Assembly (NCBI RefSeq): GCF_023706045.1
Contig: NZ_BQYL01000001.1
Coordinates: 744,001-808,000, forward strand
Origin: Kangiella sp. TOML190
GTDB lineage: Bacteria > Pseudomonadota > Gammaproteobacteria > Enterobacterales > Kangiellaceae
Direction: 5' to 3'
DNA length: 64,000 nt
A program made the position numbers and the translations under genes. Under the pieces are notes generated by a model. The model saw only the letters and a list, made by a program, of their open reading frames with translations. It had not been told where the DNA came from and made no database searches. Shown piece by piece: positions 1 through 7,352 of the stretch (positions are counted from its first letter, which is position 1; each line of letters starts with the position of its first letter).

Positions 1-1249
1 CATGCGCAAAAGGTGCGTTATAAAGCGTACCTAAGGCGCTGTTATTATAGTCCAAGAAACCGTCCGGCTTGAGCCAACCAATCGGAGGTGTAACACCAGA
101 AGGATTGCCAAAAATTGGAGTATGACCAATTTTGTACGGTAGCACGAACAAGGTAACGCCATCGGGTATATCGTATTCTGGAGTTTCACAAGGCTCCGCA
201 TTGGGCGCATTGATCACCACCTCGCTGCCGCACTCATAATTCCAATAGGTGTTACAAGCAACGTTCGGTTTATACACCGTTTGCCAGACTCCATCTTGCA
301 ACTGCTCAACCCAGAAATACAAATCCGGGTGGTCATTACAATTATAAAAGATGGTAGTAGAAAAGTGACCTTGATGATCAACTTCAACCGTTTTGATGCA
401 ATCTTTTCTATAGAGTGGCCATAAATACCTAAACCAACACCAATAGGGGTATAAATAGCGATTCAAGTTTAGCAACTGTCTTCTTATAGCCATCGCATCA
501 TTAGCATTAGCTAAAGCTTCAAAAGCAAACTGATCATTACTGATCGCCATTCTAGCTTCGCTTAATCCCCTAGCGCTATTATCAAAAGTACGATTAGCAA
601 CACCAGATACCGCAGCCGAATCGAGACTTAAGTCTCTTCTCAATTCAAACTCTGGCGGAATCGGATCAGGGCGAGGATCAGGAATCGGATCAGGGAAGGG
701 ATCAGGAATTTTCGGTCTTCTAACGGGGTAGAGCTTCTCGAGTAAATCCTCTTTTAGTCTAAAAATATCGCGATCAGGAATTTTCGGTAGAATTAAATAC
801 CAGGGATCAACCTCGCAAATATGCACTCTGGCGTTACACACAGGCGCATCTTGAACCGTCCCATCAGGCAGGCTAACGCGATTGATAACCTTGCCTTTAA
901 CGTTGCAAAAACACAACAAGGGCAAAATAAAATCGCGCGGGATTTTCAGTTCAATTTCAGGTCGCTCGGCAATAAAACGAGAATCAGCACCATAAGCGCC
1001 AAAACGCTGCAACTGCTTTAAACTCGGTGTTGCTTGATCCTTCTCCAAAGCTGGAGCAATTACCAATTTTAGGTTTCGACCATCAACATTTTTAGCAAGC
1101 TTAATATTTGCTTCGCAATTGTCAGAAACCTTAGCATTACCTAGCGGCTTTCCTCCTGTACTAAACACAAAGGCTTGCAGTTCTTTTTCAGCTAATTCGG
1201 GGGGAAGAGATAACTTTAGTTTTAAAGCATCTCCTTTACTATTTTCCAT
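1..1249 (-). CDS. Partial protein of unknown function, proline/aspartate-rich linker
   Basis: An open minus-strand frame runs from an ATG at 1249 off the left edge, so the C-terminus is missing. An AAGGAG ribosome binding site lies about 8 bases upstream of the ATG. I do not recognise the family. About residues 120-155 look like a small beta-sandwich of the transthyretin or carboxypeptidase-regulatory kind (Gly-Lys-Val...Asn-Ala-Arg-Val pattern). They are followed near residue 190 by a run of Pro-Asp-Pro repeats, then a Trp/Tyr/Cys-rich C-terminal part. There is no signal peptide. The charged N-terminus and modular make-up suggest a structural or secreted-apparatus protein, but that is inference. 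The frame is fully open over more than 400 codons, so it is a real gene. Confidence 0.8.
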   Translation of the reverse strand, partial: MENSKGDALKLKLSLPPELAEKELQAFVFSTGGKPLGNAKVSDNCEANIKLAKNVDGRNLKLVIAPALEKDQATPSLKQLQRFGAYGADSRFIAERPEIELKIPRDFILPLLCFCNVKGKVINRVSLPDGTVQDAPVCNARVHICEVDPWYLILPKIPDRDIFRLKEDLLEKLYPVRRPKIPDPFPDPIPDPRPDPIPPEFELRRDLSLDSAAVSGVANRTFDNSARGLSEARMAISNDQFAFEALANANDAMAIRRQLLNLNRYLYPYWCWFRYLWPLYRKDCIKTVEVDHQGHFSTTIFYNCNDHPDLYFWVEQLQDGVWQTVYKPNVACNTYWNYECGSEVVINAPNAEPCETPEYDIPDGVTLFVLPYKIGHTPIFGNPSGVTPPIGWLKPDGFLDYNNSALGTLYNAPFAH

Positions 1250-1477
1250 TTTTACATCTCCTTGCTATATGAATATCCAAATACTCTAAGATCTAGAGCA
1301 CAGGCTAGCATGACATAAAAATATCAATTACCCGATTGCGAAATATACATTCTCGCTGTGACTATACTCACAACCGCTAAAACTCGTTATAAGAAGTGTA
1401 AAGCCAGCTTTACGGAATGAGCTTAAAAGGACTTCTCTAGAGTTATATAAGACCAAAAATCAGCAAGCAAGCTAAGC
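1250..1477. other. Intergenic gap, no gene seen
   Basis: About 230 bases of AT-rich sequence separate the partial gene from the DUF4399 gene; both are transcribed leftwards. It probably holds the promoter of the partial gene. I see no strong terminator, repeat or small reading frame with a ribosome binding site. Confidence 0.4.
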
Positions 1478-1924
1478 TCACTCTTCGACTATTATCTCGA
1501 TTTTATTGGAAATCACTGGCCTTTTGTGCGGCACGTGCAAATAGTTGCCAAGCAATAATTGCAAGCTGTGCTTACCCGCTGGTAAGGTAATTTCAGTTTC
1601 GGTTTGACCGCCGCCAAAATGGCGAACTTGATCCGTTGAGGGCAAAGGCAGGGTTAGATTTGGCAATTGTTCCAGATCGATTAATAAATGATGATGGCCA
1701 GTATTTTCTTTGTCCACACCGGCTGGCGCCACCCCCATGTTCTTTAGACCAAAGACCACCTTAAAAGGCGACTTGAGGGTTTGTCCATCTTGCGGCGTAA
1801 TAAAATAGACTTCAGCATTTTCTGGGGCGTCACTAACCAACTCGTTAGCAGCAGTTTCCGAGGTTAGGTTTAACCACAGCAACCCGACAAAAAGCAAAAC
1901 TTTCGGCAAAGTAATTTTCAGCAT
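1478..1924 (-). CDS. DUF4399 domain periplasmic protein
   Basis: The 148-residue product begins with a signal peptide (about residues 1-26, cut after an Ala-rich site). It then carries the conserved DUF4399 features: Gly-His-His-His-Leu-Leu-Ile-Asp in the middle, a Pro-Leu-Pro-Ser-Thr-Asp segment, and His-Phe-Gly-Gly-Gly-Gln-Thr-Glu. The family consists of small exported beta-rich proteins of unknown function, and the His cluster hints at metal binding. The ATG at 1924 follows an AGGA motif. It stands alone between the partial gene and the end of the integron array and has no attC of its own, so I treat it as ordinary chromosome. Confidence 0.85.
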   Translation of the reverse strand: MLKITLPKVLLFVGLLWLNLTSETAANELVSDAPENAEVYFITPQDGQTLKSPFKVVFGLKNMGVAPAGVDKENTGHHHLLIDLEQLPNLTLPLPSTDQVRHFGGGQTETEITLPAGKHSLQLLLGNYLHVPHKRPVISNKIEIIVEE

Positions 1925-2118
1925 AACTCATATCCTATTTTCACCAGAGCCAAACTGCAGCACATTTAATCCTAGCGACGATAATAGCTAACAACTCAAC
2001 TCACTCAAAACTATCAGGTTTTACTATAACATCTTTTAGTATTGAGGAACTTGACCCATTACCCTAGAGCCTAAATTTAGGTTACTCAAAACCTTGCCTT
2101 TAGCAACAAAACCAAGGT

Positions 2119-2322
2119 TCAATTTATGCCAATTGAGCGCCTAAATGGAAGCCTTTCCGTAACAAAATAACTGTAATCGATTTCACCTACATACCGCCAA
2201 GATACAGCGCTATTCTTGCCAGCCAATTCCCAACTCTGCTTAAACTCAGAAGCTTCTCTAACCTCATTTACAGAACATGAGCTCAACATTATGATGAAGA
2301 GAGTGACTAAATACTTTAGCAA
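2119..2322 (-). CDS. Small putative lipoprotein, last gene of the integron array
   Basis: This 67-residue product starts at a TTG (2322) preceded at 6 bases by a clear GGGGAG ribosome binding site. The N-terminus is a short lipoprotein signal with a Leu-Ser-Ser-Cys lipobox, cysteine near residue 16. The rest is unrecognised. It lies directly downstream of attC C and in array orientation, so it is probably the terminal cassette, or the first chromosomal gene after the array. I see no attC after its stop. A hairpin with stem AACCTTG/CAAGGTT just downstream may act as its terminator. Confidence 0.55.
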   Translation of the reverse strand: MLKYLVTLFIIMLSSCSVNEVREASEFKQSWELAGKNSAVSWRYVGEIDYSYFVTERLPFRRSIGIN

Positions 2323-2339
2323 TCTCAGCTCCCCTTGAG

Positions 2340-2426
2340 TTATAACGCCTACCGCAGCGGCGCAGAAACCGCGCAGCGGTTTTTGCGTCCGGCCCCGTAG
2401 GGGCGCACTGCCGGTTCTTGTTATGT
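2340..2426 (-). repeat. Integron attC site C
   Basis: An 87-base imperfect palindrome in array orientation. It opens with ACATAAC, three bases after the stop codon of the upstream 93-residue gene, and closes with GGCGTTATAA. Its arms contain nested GC-rich inverted repeats (GCGCCCCTACGGGGC and CCGCTGCGCGG). End motifs, length and placement after a cassette gene match attC recombination sites, which IntI recognises as folded single strands. Confidence 0.8.
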
Positions 2427-2429
2427 GTA

Positions 2430-2711
2430 TTACTGCTCGATGCCAGCTGCATTAGTAAACACCACCCATTTATTTGCTAGAACTTCGCCGGCCTGACCCG
2501 AAACGAATGACCAGCCATGTGCGCGAATTTCAGAGTGCACTAGGTCGTGGATGGAAGCAACGTTGCCTGACTCATGCAGTAACGCATACATCTCGGCGGC
2601 CACAGCTAGACGCCCTATGATAAAAGGACGTTCACTGGCCTCGCTCGTGGATTCGAGACCCTCTCTAAGCGCCAGCGTGTAATCCGTCAACTTGTTGAAT
2701 ATTTCTACCAT
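2430..2711 (-). CDS. Integron cassette gene, 93-residue protein of unknown function
   Basis: The frame occupies almost the whole cassette between attC B (R' end at 2722) and attC C (from 2426), a tight fit typical of integron cassettes. The product is a soluble, probably helical 93-residue protein with no signal peptide, membrane segment or motif I recognise; it has two tryptophans near the C-terminus. The ATG at 2711 has no obvious Shine-Dalgarno sequence, as in many cassette genes. Expression presumably depends on a promoter near attI, about 1.3 kb upstream. Confidence 0.65.
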   Translation of the reverse strand: MVEIFNKLTDYTLALREGLESTSEASERPFIIGRLAVAAEMYALLHESGNVASIHDLVHSEIRAHGWSFVSGQAGEVLANKWVVFTNAAGIEQ

Positions 2712-2721
2712 GCTCGATTAC

Positions 2722-2759
2722 ACATAACGCCGCGATAAGGGGCAAACTCCTTGTTCCAG
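2722..2759 (-). repeat. Degenerate or shortened attC site B
   Basis: On the minus strand this 38-base element ends in ATCGCGGCGTTATG, identical to the end of attC A, so its right arm belongs to the same attC family. The left arm is reduced to CTGGAAC-AAGGAG, which pairs with CCCCTT across a four-base loop. It lacks the long central stem of attC A, so it is an unusually short or deleted site. The next cassette gene starts 11 bases after it. Confidence 0.6.
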
Positions 2760-2770
2760 ATTGCTACGAA

Positions 2771-2838
2771 CTCTAACAGTGACGTAAAGCTGAACGCTCA
2801 GCGGTTAACTTTGCTCAAAACTCCACCCGTCGTTAGCG
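2771..2838 (-). repeat. Possible second attC-like hairpin inside cassette 2
   Basis: This 68-base segment is bounded by CGCTAAC and GTTAGAG, which pair with each other. Inside are GACG/CGTC and GCTGA/TCAGC stems with offset bulges. Size and end motifs fit a short attC of the 60-70 base class. It lies 12 bases from attC B, so the two could be remnants of adjacent sites. Fold and motif match were judged by eye only. Confidence 0.4.
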
Positions 2839-3210
2839 CGCGATTTCTGTCCGCACCCAGTGAGCGAATTACGCGAGGGCTTTACAGCGCCGCCACCCAT
2901 GAGCGTGATAGTACGCAACCTTTGCGCTTTACGCTACCGCATATTTTACTATTTGCATGGACTACAAAACGGCAGTTTAACTTGGCCCTCTTTGGCAGGG
3001 CAGTGAACTCTAAATGGCGGCAACACGATGCTTTTTTTTAATCTTGCGGAGGACTTGCCGAGCCGCCAACGATGAACTTGAGAGAATTGGTAGGGTGGCG
3101 GTCGAAGCCCAATGCGTTGATGATTTAGGCGGGTTAGAAAAAGCGAAGTTGTTGGGTTAAGCTTGGTTGAAACAGTACTCTCTGCGGGCGGCGACACCAA
3201 GGGGTTTGCC
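2839..3210. other. Cassette body without a convincing gene
   Basis: About 370 bases between attC A and the attC-like elements 2771-2838 and 2722-2759. It is richer in G+C than its surroundings. Reading frames on both strands are short, lack ribosome binding sites and give arginine/proline-rich translations that do not look like proteins. The longest is an 83-residue minus-strand frame (2949-3200, TTG start). I interpret it as an ORF-less cassette, or one carrying a decayed gene or regulatory DNA. Confidence 0.5.
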
Positions 3211-3327
3211 TCATAACGCCGCGATAACTGGCGATTTTACCGTTAGCTGTTTTGCGCATAAAATTGGGCGCAGCCCATGCGCAAAACGGCTAACGGTAAA
3301 TTTGTCCAGTTCATTGCCTTGTTACAC
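3211..3327 (-). repeat. Integron attC site A
   Basis: A 117-base imperfect palindrome. On the minus strand it opens with GTGTAAC, which overlaps the stop codon of the dioxygenase-like cassette gene, and closes with GCGGCGTTATGA. The outer arms pair through AACTGG/CCAGTT. The centre forms a long stem (TTACCGTTAGC.. with ..GCTAACGGTAA, then GTTTTGCGCAT with ATGCGCAAAAC). This is the best-formed attC of the left array and shows the R''/L''...L'/R' layout of integron sites. Confidence 0.88.
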
Positions 3328-3966
3328 AGCATGAGCCCACTCAGCTGGAAGTGGCAGTTCCGGCGGGCCGTAAACAATGTGTAGTACCCTTCTAACTCCG
3401 AATTCGAGCTTTGATGAAGCGTGAAGCAGCAAAGGCCGCATGATTAACGCACCGCCTTCCCGTACTTCACAGGTTACTCGTTCATGCGAGTTTACTCCGT
3501 TATGTGAGTATGGGACTACCTGTAACGCTCCATTTTGAGAAGTAGTGTGATCAATATGCACACGAACTGCTACCAAAGATTGCAATACGTGCTCTGGCGG
3601 TTGAACAAAGTATGTGCCTTCTTTTTTCGACCAGCCAGACCAGCCCAACGTTTCGAACTTTTCACGAACAGGAATGCTCTTATCTCGGTGCAATGCTACA
3701 AGCCAGTTTTTACTTTCACTTTTATGGAAGTAGGTGCATTGGACCGCGACATTTGGTTTCGGAAGTAGGCCGTAATTTTCCAATTTTTCGGCGACGCGCT
3801 TTGATAGCTCTTTGACTATGGAATGTTGCAGTAAATTTCGGGTTCCAGCTTTCGATGATACTTCAGATTCACAAAGCTTCAATATCGCTTTAAGATCTGT
3901 AACTGCTACAACGTTATTTACGATTACAAAACCTTGTTGGTCGAACTTGGCACATAGTTCAGTCAT
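3322..3966 (-). CDS. Phytanoyl-CoA dioxygenase (PhyH)-like protein, first integron cassette
   Basis: The 214-residue product resembles the PhyH family of Fe(II)/2-oxoglutarate oxygenases. A His-x-Asp pair (H93, D95 in LHRDKS) and a later histidine (H182 in LLLHASS) can form the iron triad, and the arginines at 192-193 can bind 2-oxoglutarate. The substrate is unknown. I chose the ATG at 3966, inside the cassette. A longer frame starts at 3993 within attI and would add MSHIQLLHI. Neither start has a strong Shine-Dalgarno sequence. The stop codon merges with attC A. As the attI-proximal cassette it should be the most recently acquired and best expressed. Confidence 0.75.
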   Translation of the reverse strand: MTELCAKFDQQGFVIVNNVVAVTDLKAILKLCESEVSSKAGTRNLLQHSIVKELSKRVAEKLENYGLLPKPNVAVQCTYFHKSESKNWLVALHRDKSIPVREKFETLGWSGWSKKEGTYFVQPPEHVLQSLVAVRVHIDHTTSQNGALQVVPYSHNGVNSHERVTCEVREGGALIMRPLLLHASSKLEFGVRRVLHIVYGPPELPLPAEWAHAV

Positions 3967-3972
3967 GATGTG

Positions 3973-4087
3973 TAACAGTTGAATATGCGACATTGCGCAT
4001 AATTAATTGATTTATAAGACATTTATTTTTTAGATCCCTTTTGCTCTTAATTACCCCTGTTAAGAGGACATTTTGGTTCCCGTAGTA
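3973..4087 (-). other. attI recombination site (copy 1, beside intI)
   Basis: These 115 bases lie between intI and the first cassette. They recur with about 5 mismatches at 41470-41584 in the opposite orientation. On the array strand the shared block ends in CAACTGTTA and the copies diverge immediately after, which is where IntI joins cassettes (G/TT of the core). Inside are an inverted repeat ATGCG/CGCAT just before the core and a CTCTTAA/TTAAGAG inverted repeat further upstream. The core is about 230 bases from the intI start codon, a usual spacing. Confidence 0.85.
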
Positions 4088-4205
4088 TTTTCAGCATTTT
4101 GTACCATTTTTTTAGGAATTAGCTTACAGGCCTTGCAGTTCTTATCTCTTAACCCTCTAGTGGCCATCCTTTATTATCTATTCAAAATAGCAAAGAGGAC
4201 ATGGA

Positions 4206-5171
4206 ATGTCTAAATCGCCTTTTATTAATTCTATAAGAAATATAATGAGGGTCAACCAGTACAGTTTCCAAACTGAGAAAACGTATCTGTATTGGATTAA
4301 AGACTATATTCGCTTTCATGCTTATGACCATCCTCAAAATTTATCTGAAAAAGATGTTAGTAACTATCTTTCATATTTGGCGGTCACTAGAAATGTCAGT
4401 ATTAGCACCCAAAAAATTGCTCTCAATGCCATAGTATTTCTTTATAAAAGAATCTTAAAAAATCCCCTCGGTCAATTAACAGATATTCAGCGATCAAAAA
4501 AACCTGTAAAACTACCCACCGTTTTTACCCGTGATGAAATCGGCGTTATTTTTACTCATTTATCCGGTGAATACGAGGTTATTGCTTCTTTACTCTATGG
4601 CTCTGGCCTTCGTGTTTCCGAAGCACTACGGTTAAGAATTAAAGATATTAACCTTCAAAATCAAACTTTAATGGTGCGACAAAGCAAAGGCAATAAAGAC
4701 AGAGTTACCATTCTTTCGAATCACTCTATTAGCCTTTTAGAATCACAATTACAAAAATGCCTAACGAAATACCAAGCGTTACGAGCCAAACGCCAATGGC
4801 ATGGCGTCCATTTACCAAAAGCATTAGGCAAAAAGGTGCCAAGCGCGCATTTTGCCTATGCGTGGCAGTTTGTATTCGCTTCTGATAGCTTACCCCCGGA
4901 TCCAGTCACTGGTATCCGTCGGAGCTTCCATCGCCACCCTAGAACGATTGGAAGAGTTATTAATAAAGCTTTTCGAGCCGCCAACATTTATAAACACGCC
5001 ACTTGCCACACTTTTAGGCACTCTTTTGCCACTCACTTATTAGAAAATGGCTATGACATACGCACTGTGCAAGAACTGCTTGGCCATAGAAATGTTGAAA
5101 CCACACAAATTTACACTCATGTAATGGATAAAGGGGCGAACGCCGTTAGAAGCCCCTTGGATAACTTGTAA
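4206..5171 (+). CDS. intI: Integron integrase IntI
   Basis: A 321-residue tyrosine recombinase that inserts and excises cassettes at attI and attC sites. The catalytic set is complete: R136 (GSGLRVSEA), K161, H268-x-x-R271 (HTFRHSF), H294 (LLGHRN) and Y303 (TTQIYTHV). Residues about 205-245, including YAWQFVF and the Pro-rich stretch after it, form the extra segment that separates IntI from XerC/XerD, and the C-terminus (VRSPLDNL) is also IntI-like. AGAGGA precedes the ATG. It is transcribed away from its cassettes and ends 25 bases before comM. No LexA box was evident upstream. It looks intact and should be active. Confidence 0.93.
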   Translation: MSKSPFINSIRNIMRVNQYSFQTEKTYLYWIKDYIRFHAYDHPQNLSEKDVSNYLSYLAVTRNVSISTQKIALNAIVFLYKRILKNPLGQLTDIQRSKKPVKLPTVFTRDEIGVIFTHLSGEYEVIASLLYGSGLRVSEALRLRIKDINLQNQTLMVRQSKGNKDRVTILSNHSISLLESQLQKCLTKYQALRAKRQWHGVHLPKALGKKVPSAHFAYAWQFVFASDSLPPDPVTGIRRSFHRHPRTIGRVINKAFRAANIYKHATCHTFRHSFATHLLENGYDIRTVQELLGHRNVETTQIYTHVMDKGANAVRSPLDNL

Positions 5172-5196
5172 TTATAATTAACAAAAGGGACACGGA

Positions 5197-6717
5197 ATGT
5201 CATTAGCCATTGTTTACTCTCGCGCAGGAATTGGAATCGAGGCACCTTTAGTTACGGTGGAAGTTCATTTGTCCAACGGGCTTCCAAGCCTATCGATAGT
5301 TGGCTTGCCTGAAGCAGCGGTCAAGGAATCTAAAGATCGAGTGCGCTCAGCGATTATAAATTCTAATTTCGATTTTCCCATGCGGCGCATTACCATTAAT
5401 TTAGCTCCAGCCGATCTGCCCAAAGAAGGCGGGCGTTTTGATCTGCCGATTGCTTTAGGAATTTTAGCTGCTTCTGGACAAATTAATGGCGATCGTTTAA
5501 ATCGCTACGAGTTTGTTGGCGAACTGGCATTAACAGGCGAGCTACGAGCGATTAAAGGCGTTTTACCGATTGGTATTGCCTGCCAAGAGGCCGGCAGAAC
5601 ATTAATCGTACCTGCGAACAACGCTGAAGAAGCAGGGTTAATCCCTGCCAGTAAAGCTCTGCAAGCAAACCATTTATTGCAGGTATGCGAATTGCTGAAT
5701 CAACACAATGAATTGGCTTCTTGTCCACCACCAAGCCATATTAACGGCTATCATTATCCCGTAGATGTATCGGACGTGATCGCGCAAGAAGCCGCCAAGC
5801 GTGCCTTGTTAATTGCTGCCAGCGGCAGTCATCATTTGCTGTTGGTAGGCCCGCCAGGAACTGGCAAAAGTATGTTAGCGCAACGTTTGCCGACTATTCT
5901 GTCGCCCATGAACGAGCGAGAAGCAAAAGAGTCTGCCGCAATTTATTCCGTTAGTCACTTTGGTTTTGATGCGCGCAGCTTTTTTCAAAGAAAGATCCGC
6001 TCGCCGCATCATTCTTGCTCGGCGCCAGCGCTGATTGGCGGCGGCAGCCACCCAAAGCCCGGCGAAATTTCCTTAAGTCACCGCGGCGTATTATTCCTTG
6101 ATGAGTTTACCGAGTTCGATCGGCACGTTTTGGATAATCTTCGCGAGCCTATGGAGTCTGGCAAGGTCACCATTTCGCGGGCCGCTTCACAAATGGAATA
6201 TCCTGCGCGGTTTTTATTGATCGCCGCCATGAATCCTTGTCCCTGCGGTCATTTTGGTAATAGCCAGGGTCAGTGTCGCTGTACTCCCGATCAGATCCGG
6301 CGATACCTTGGCAAAATTTCTGGGCCACTGCTGGATCGCATTGATTTACAAGTCGAAGTGCCGCTGCTCAGTGATCAACAGCTGACCCAGGGCAATCCCA
6401 AAGGCGTTATGCGCAGCCATGATTACCAGCAACAAGTGCTGGCATGCCAAGACTTACAAATAACAAGACAAGGAAAGCTTAATGGCGAACTGGCCTCAAG
6501 CGAATTAGAGCAATATGCCCAGCTATCGTCGGAAGCGCAGAGCTTAATCAGTCAATCCTTAAAACAGCTTAACCTTTCCGCTCGCTCTTACCATCGCATC
6601 ATTAAGGTGGCGCGCACCATCGCAGACTTAGGGCAATCGCCGGCTGTTGAAGCCGCTCATATCAGTGAAACCTTGGGCTATCGCAAACTGGAACGTTATT
6701 TGGCGCAGTTGCCATAA
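5197..6717 (+). CDS. comM: ComM / YifB-family Mg-chelatase-like AAA+ ATPase
   Basis: The 506-residue protein has the full YifB/ComM layout: an N-terminal Lon-protease-like fold (about 1-170), a Mg-chelatase AAA+ core with Walker A GPPGTGKS at 218-225, and a C-terminal Mg-chelatase domain. A Cys cluster (CPCGHFG...CRC) lies in the middle. ComM is a hexameric helicase promoting branch migration during natural transformation. An AAAGGGA ribosome binding site precedes the ATG. The gene lies directly behind intI. It ends 10 bases before a convergent phosphatase gene with no separate terminator. Confidence 0.93.
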   Translation: MSLAIVYSRAGIGIEAPLVTVEVHLSNGLPSLSIVGLPEAAVKESKDRVRSAIINSNFDFPMRRITINLAPADLPKEGGRFDLPIALGILAASGQINGDRLNRYEFVGELALTGELRAIKGVLPIGIACQEAGRTLIVPANNAEEAGLIPASKALQANHLLQVCELLNQHNELASCPPPSHINGYHYPVDVSDVIAQEAAKRALLIAASGSHHLLLVGPPGTGKSMLAQRLPTILSPMNEREAKESAAIYSVSHFGFDARSFFQRKIRSPHHSCSAPALIGGGSHPKPGEISLSHRGVLFLDEFTEFDRHVLDNLREPMESGKVTISRAASQMEYPARFLLIAAMNPCPCGHFGNSQGQCRCTPDQIRRYLGKISGPLLDRIDLQVEVPLLSDQQLTQGNPKGVMRSHDYQQQVLACQDLQITRQGKLNGELASSELEQYAQLSSEAQSLISQSLKQLNLSARSYHRIIKVARTIADLGQSPAVEAAHISETLGYRKLERYLAQLP

Positions 6718-6727
6718 AACCCATAGT

Positions 6728-7210
6728 TTAGTCCGTGGAGAGTTTCAGTAAACTCGATGCTTCACCCATTCGAGTGACTAAAAACAAATGCTGATATTCT
6801 TTTTCCGTCATCGGATTAACCATTTGCTCGGTTAACAACGCTGCTAATTGCGGAGTGGTATTACTGTGGCCCACCACCAAAATATTGCCCGATTGCTGTT
6901 TGAGCTGCTTGGCAAATTCGGCAAGTTTACGGGGATCGTATAGCTTCACTTCTAGTCCCAATTGCGTTGCTAAAGGCGCTGCGGTTTGCCGGGTTCTTTG
7001 GAAGTTTGTGCTATAAATTTGAGAAATATCACTATTAATTAGCAAGTTAGCTATTTTTTTCGCTCTATGCTCTCCTTGTTCGGTTAAGGCCGGATCGCGC
7101 CCTTGATCCACCGCTTTTTCTGCATGGCGCACTAAAAAGATATGGCTGTCCGCCACTGCTGTAACACTGGCTAACGCCAACAAAACACAAACTAACCGCA
7201 TGATTTTCAT
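6728..7210 (-). CDS. Exported histidine phosphatase (SixA/phosphoglycerate-mutase family)
   Basis: The 160-residue product starts at the ATG at 7210, which has an AAGGA site 7 bases upstream and opens a signal peptide (about 20 residues, cut after AVA). An upstream in-frame start exists at 7279 but gives a poor N-terminus. The mature protein begins with the phosphatase motif LVRHAEKA and has the second catalytic histidine in VVGHSNT. Family members remove phosphate from small molecules or proteins through a phosphohistidine; the substrate is unknown. The location is periplasmic by inference. Confidence 0.85.
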   Translation of the reverse strand: MKIMRLVCVLLALASVTAVADSHIFLVRHAEKAVDQGRDPALTEQGEHRAKKIANLLINSDISQIYSTNFQRTRQTAAPLATQLGLEVKLYDPRKLAEFAKQLKQQSGNILVVGHSNTTPQLAALLTEQMVNPMTEKEYQHLFLVTRMGEASSLLKLSTD

Positions 7211-7352
7211 AGCTAAATCCTTAACTGAGAAGTTCTTAGTATAGCTTGCATTCGTTTCAGGCATAATGCCAATATACATTTGCTAACAATTTTGCTTGTA
7301 AAAGCAGTATTTTTTGTTACATTAGCCAAACTTAATATAATAGTTGAACCTC

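Noticed and set aside
661-720. Tandem repeat or CRISPR-like array at GGATCAGG repeats
   Set aside because: The repeats are codons of a Pro-Asp-Pro linker in an open protein frame, with no spacers.
2751-3041. 96-residue plus-strand frame in cassette 2
   Set aside because: It opposes the array direction, has no ribosome binding site and an unnatural composition; it overlaps the attC-like hairpins.
3535-3815. Plus-strand frames opposite the PhyH-like gene
   Set aside because: Shadows of the clearly coding minus strand with no ribosome binding sites.
4088-4205. LexA box in the intI promoter
   Set aside because: Looked for CTGT-N8-ACAG; only half-sites (CTGTTAAG, ACAGG) are present with wrong spacing, so SOS control is not supported.
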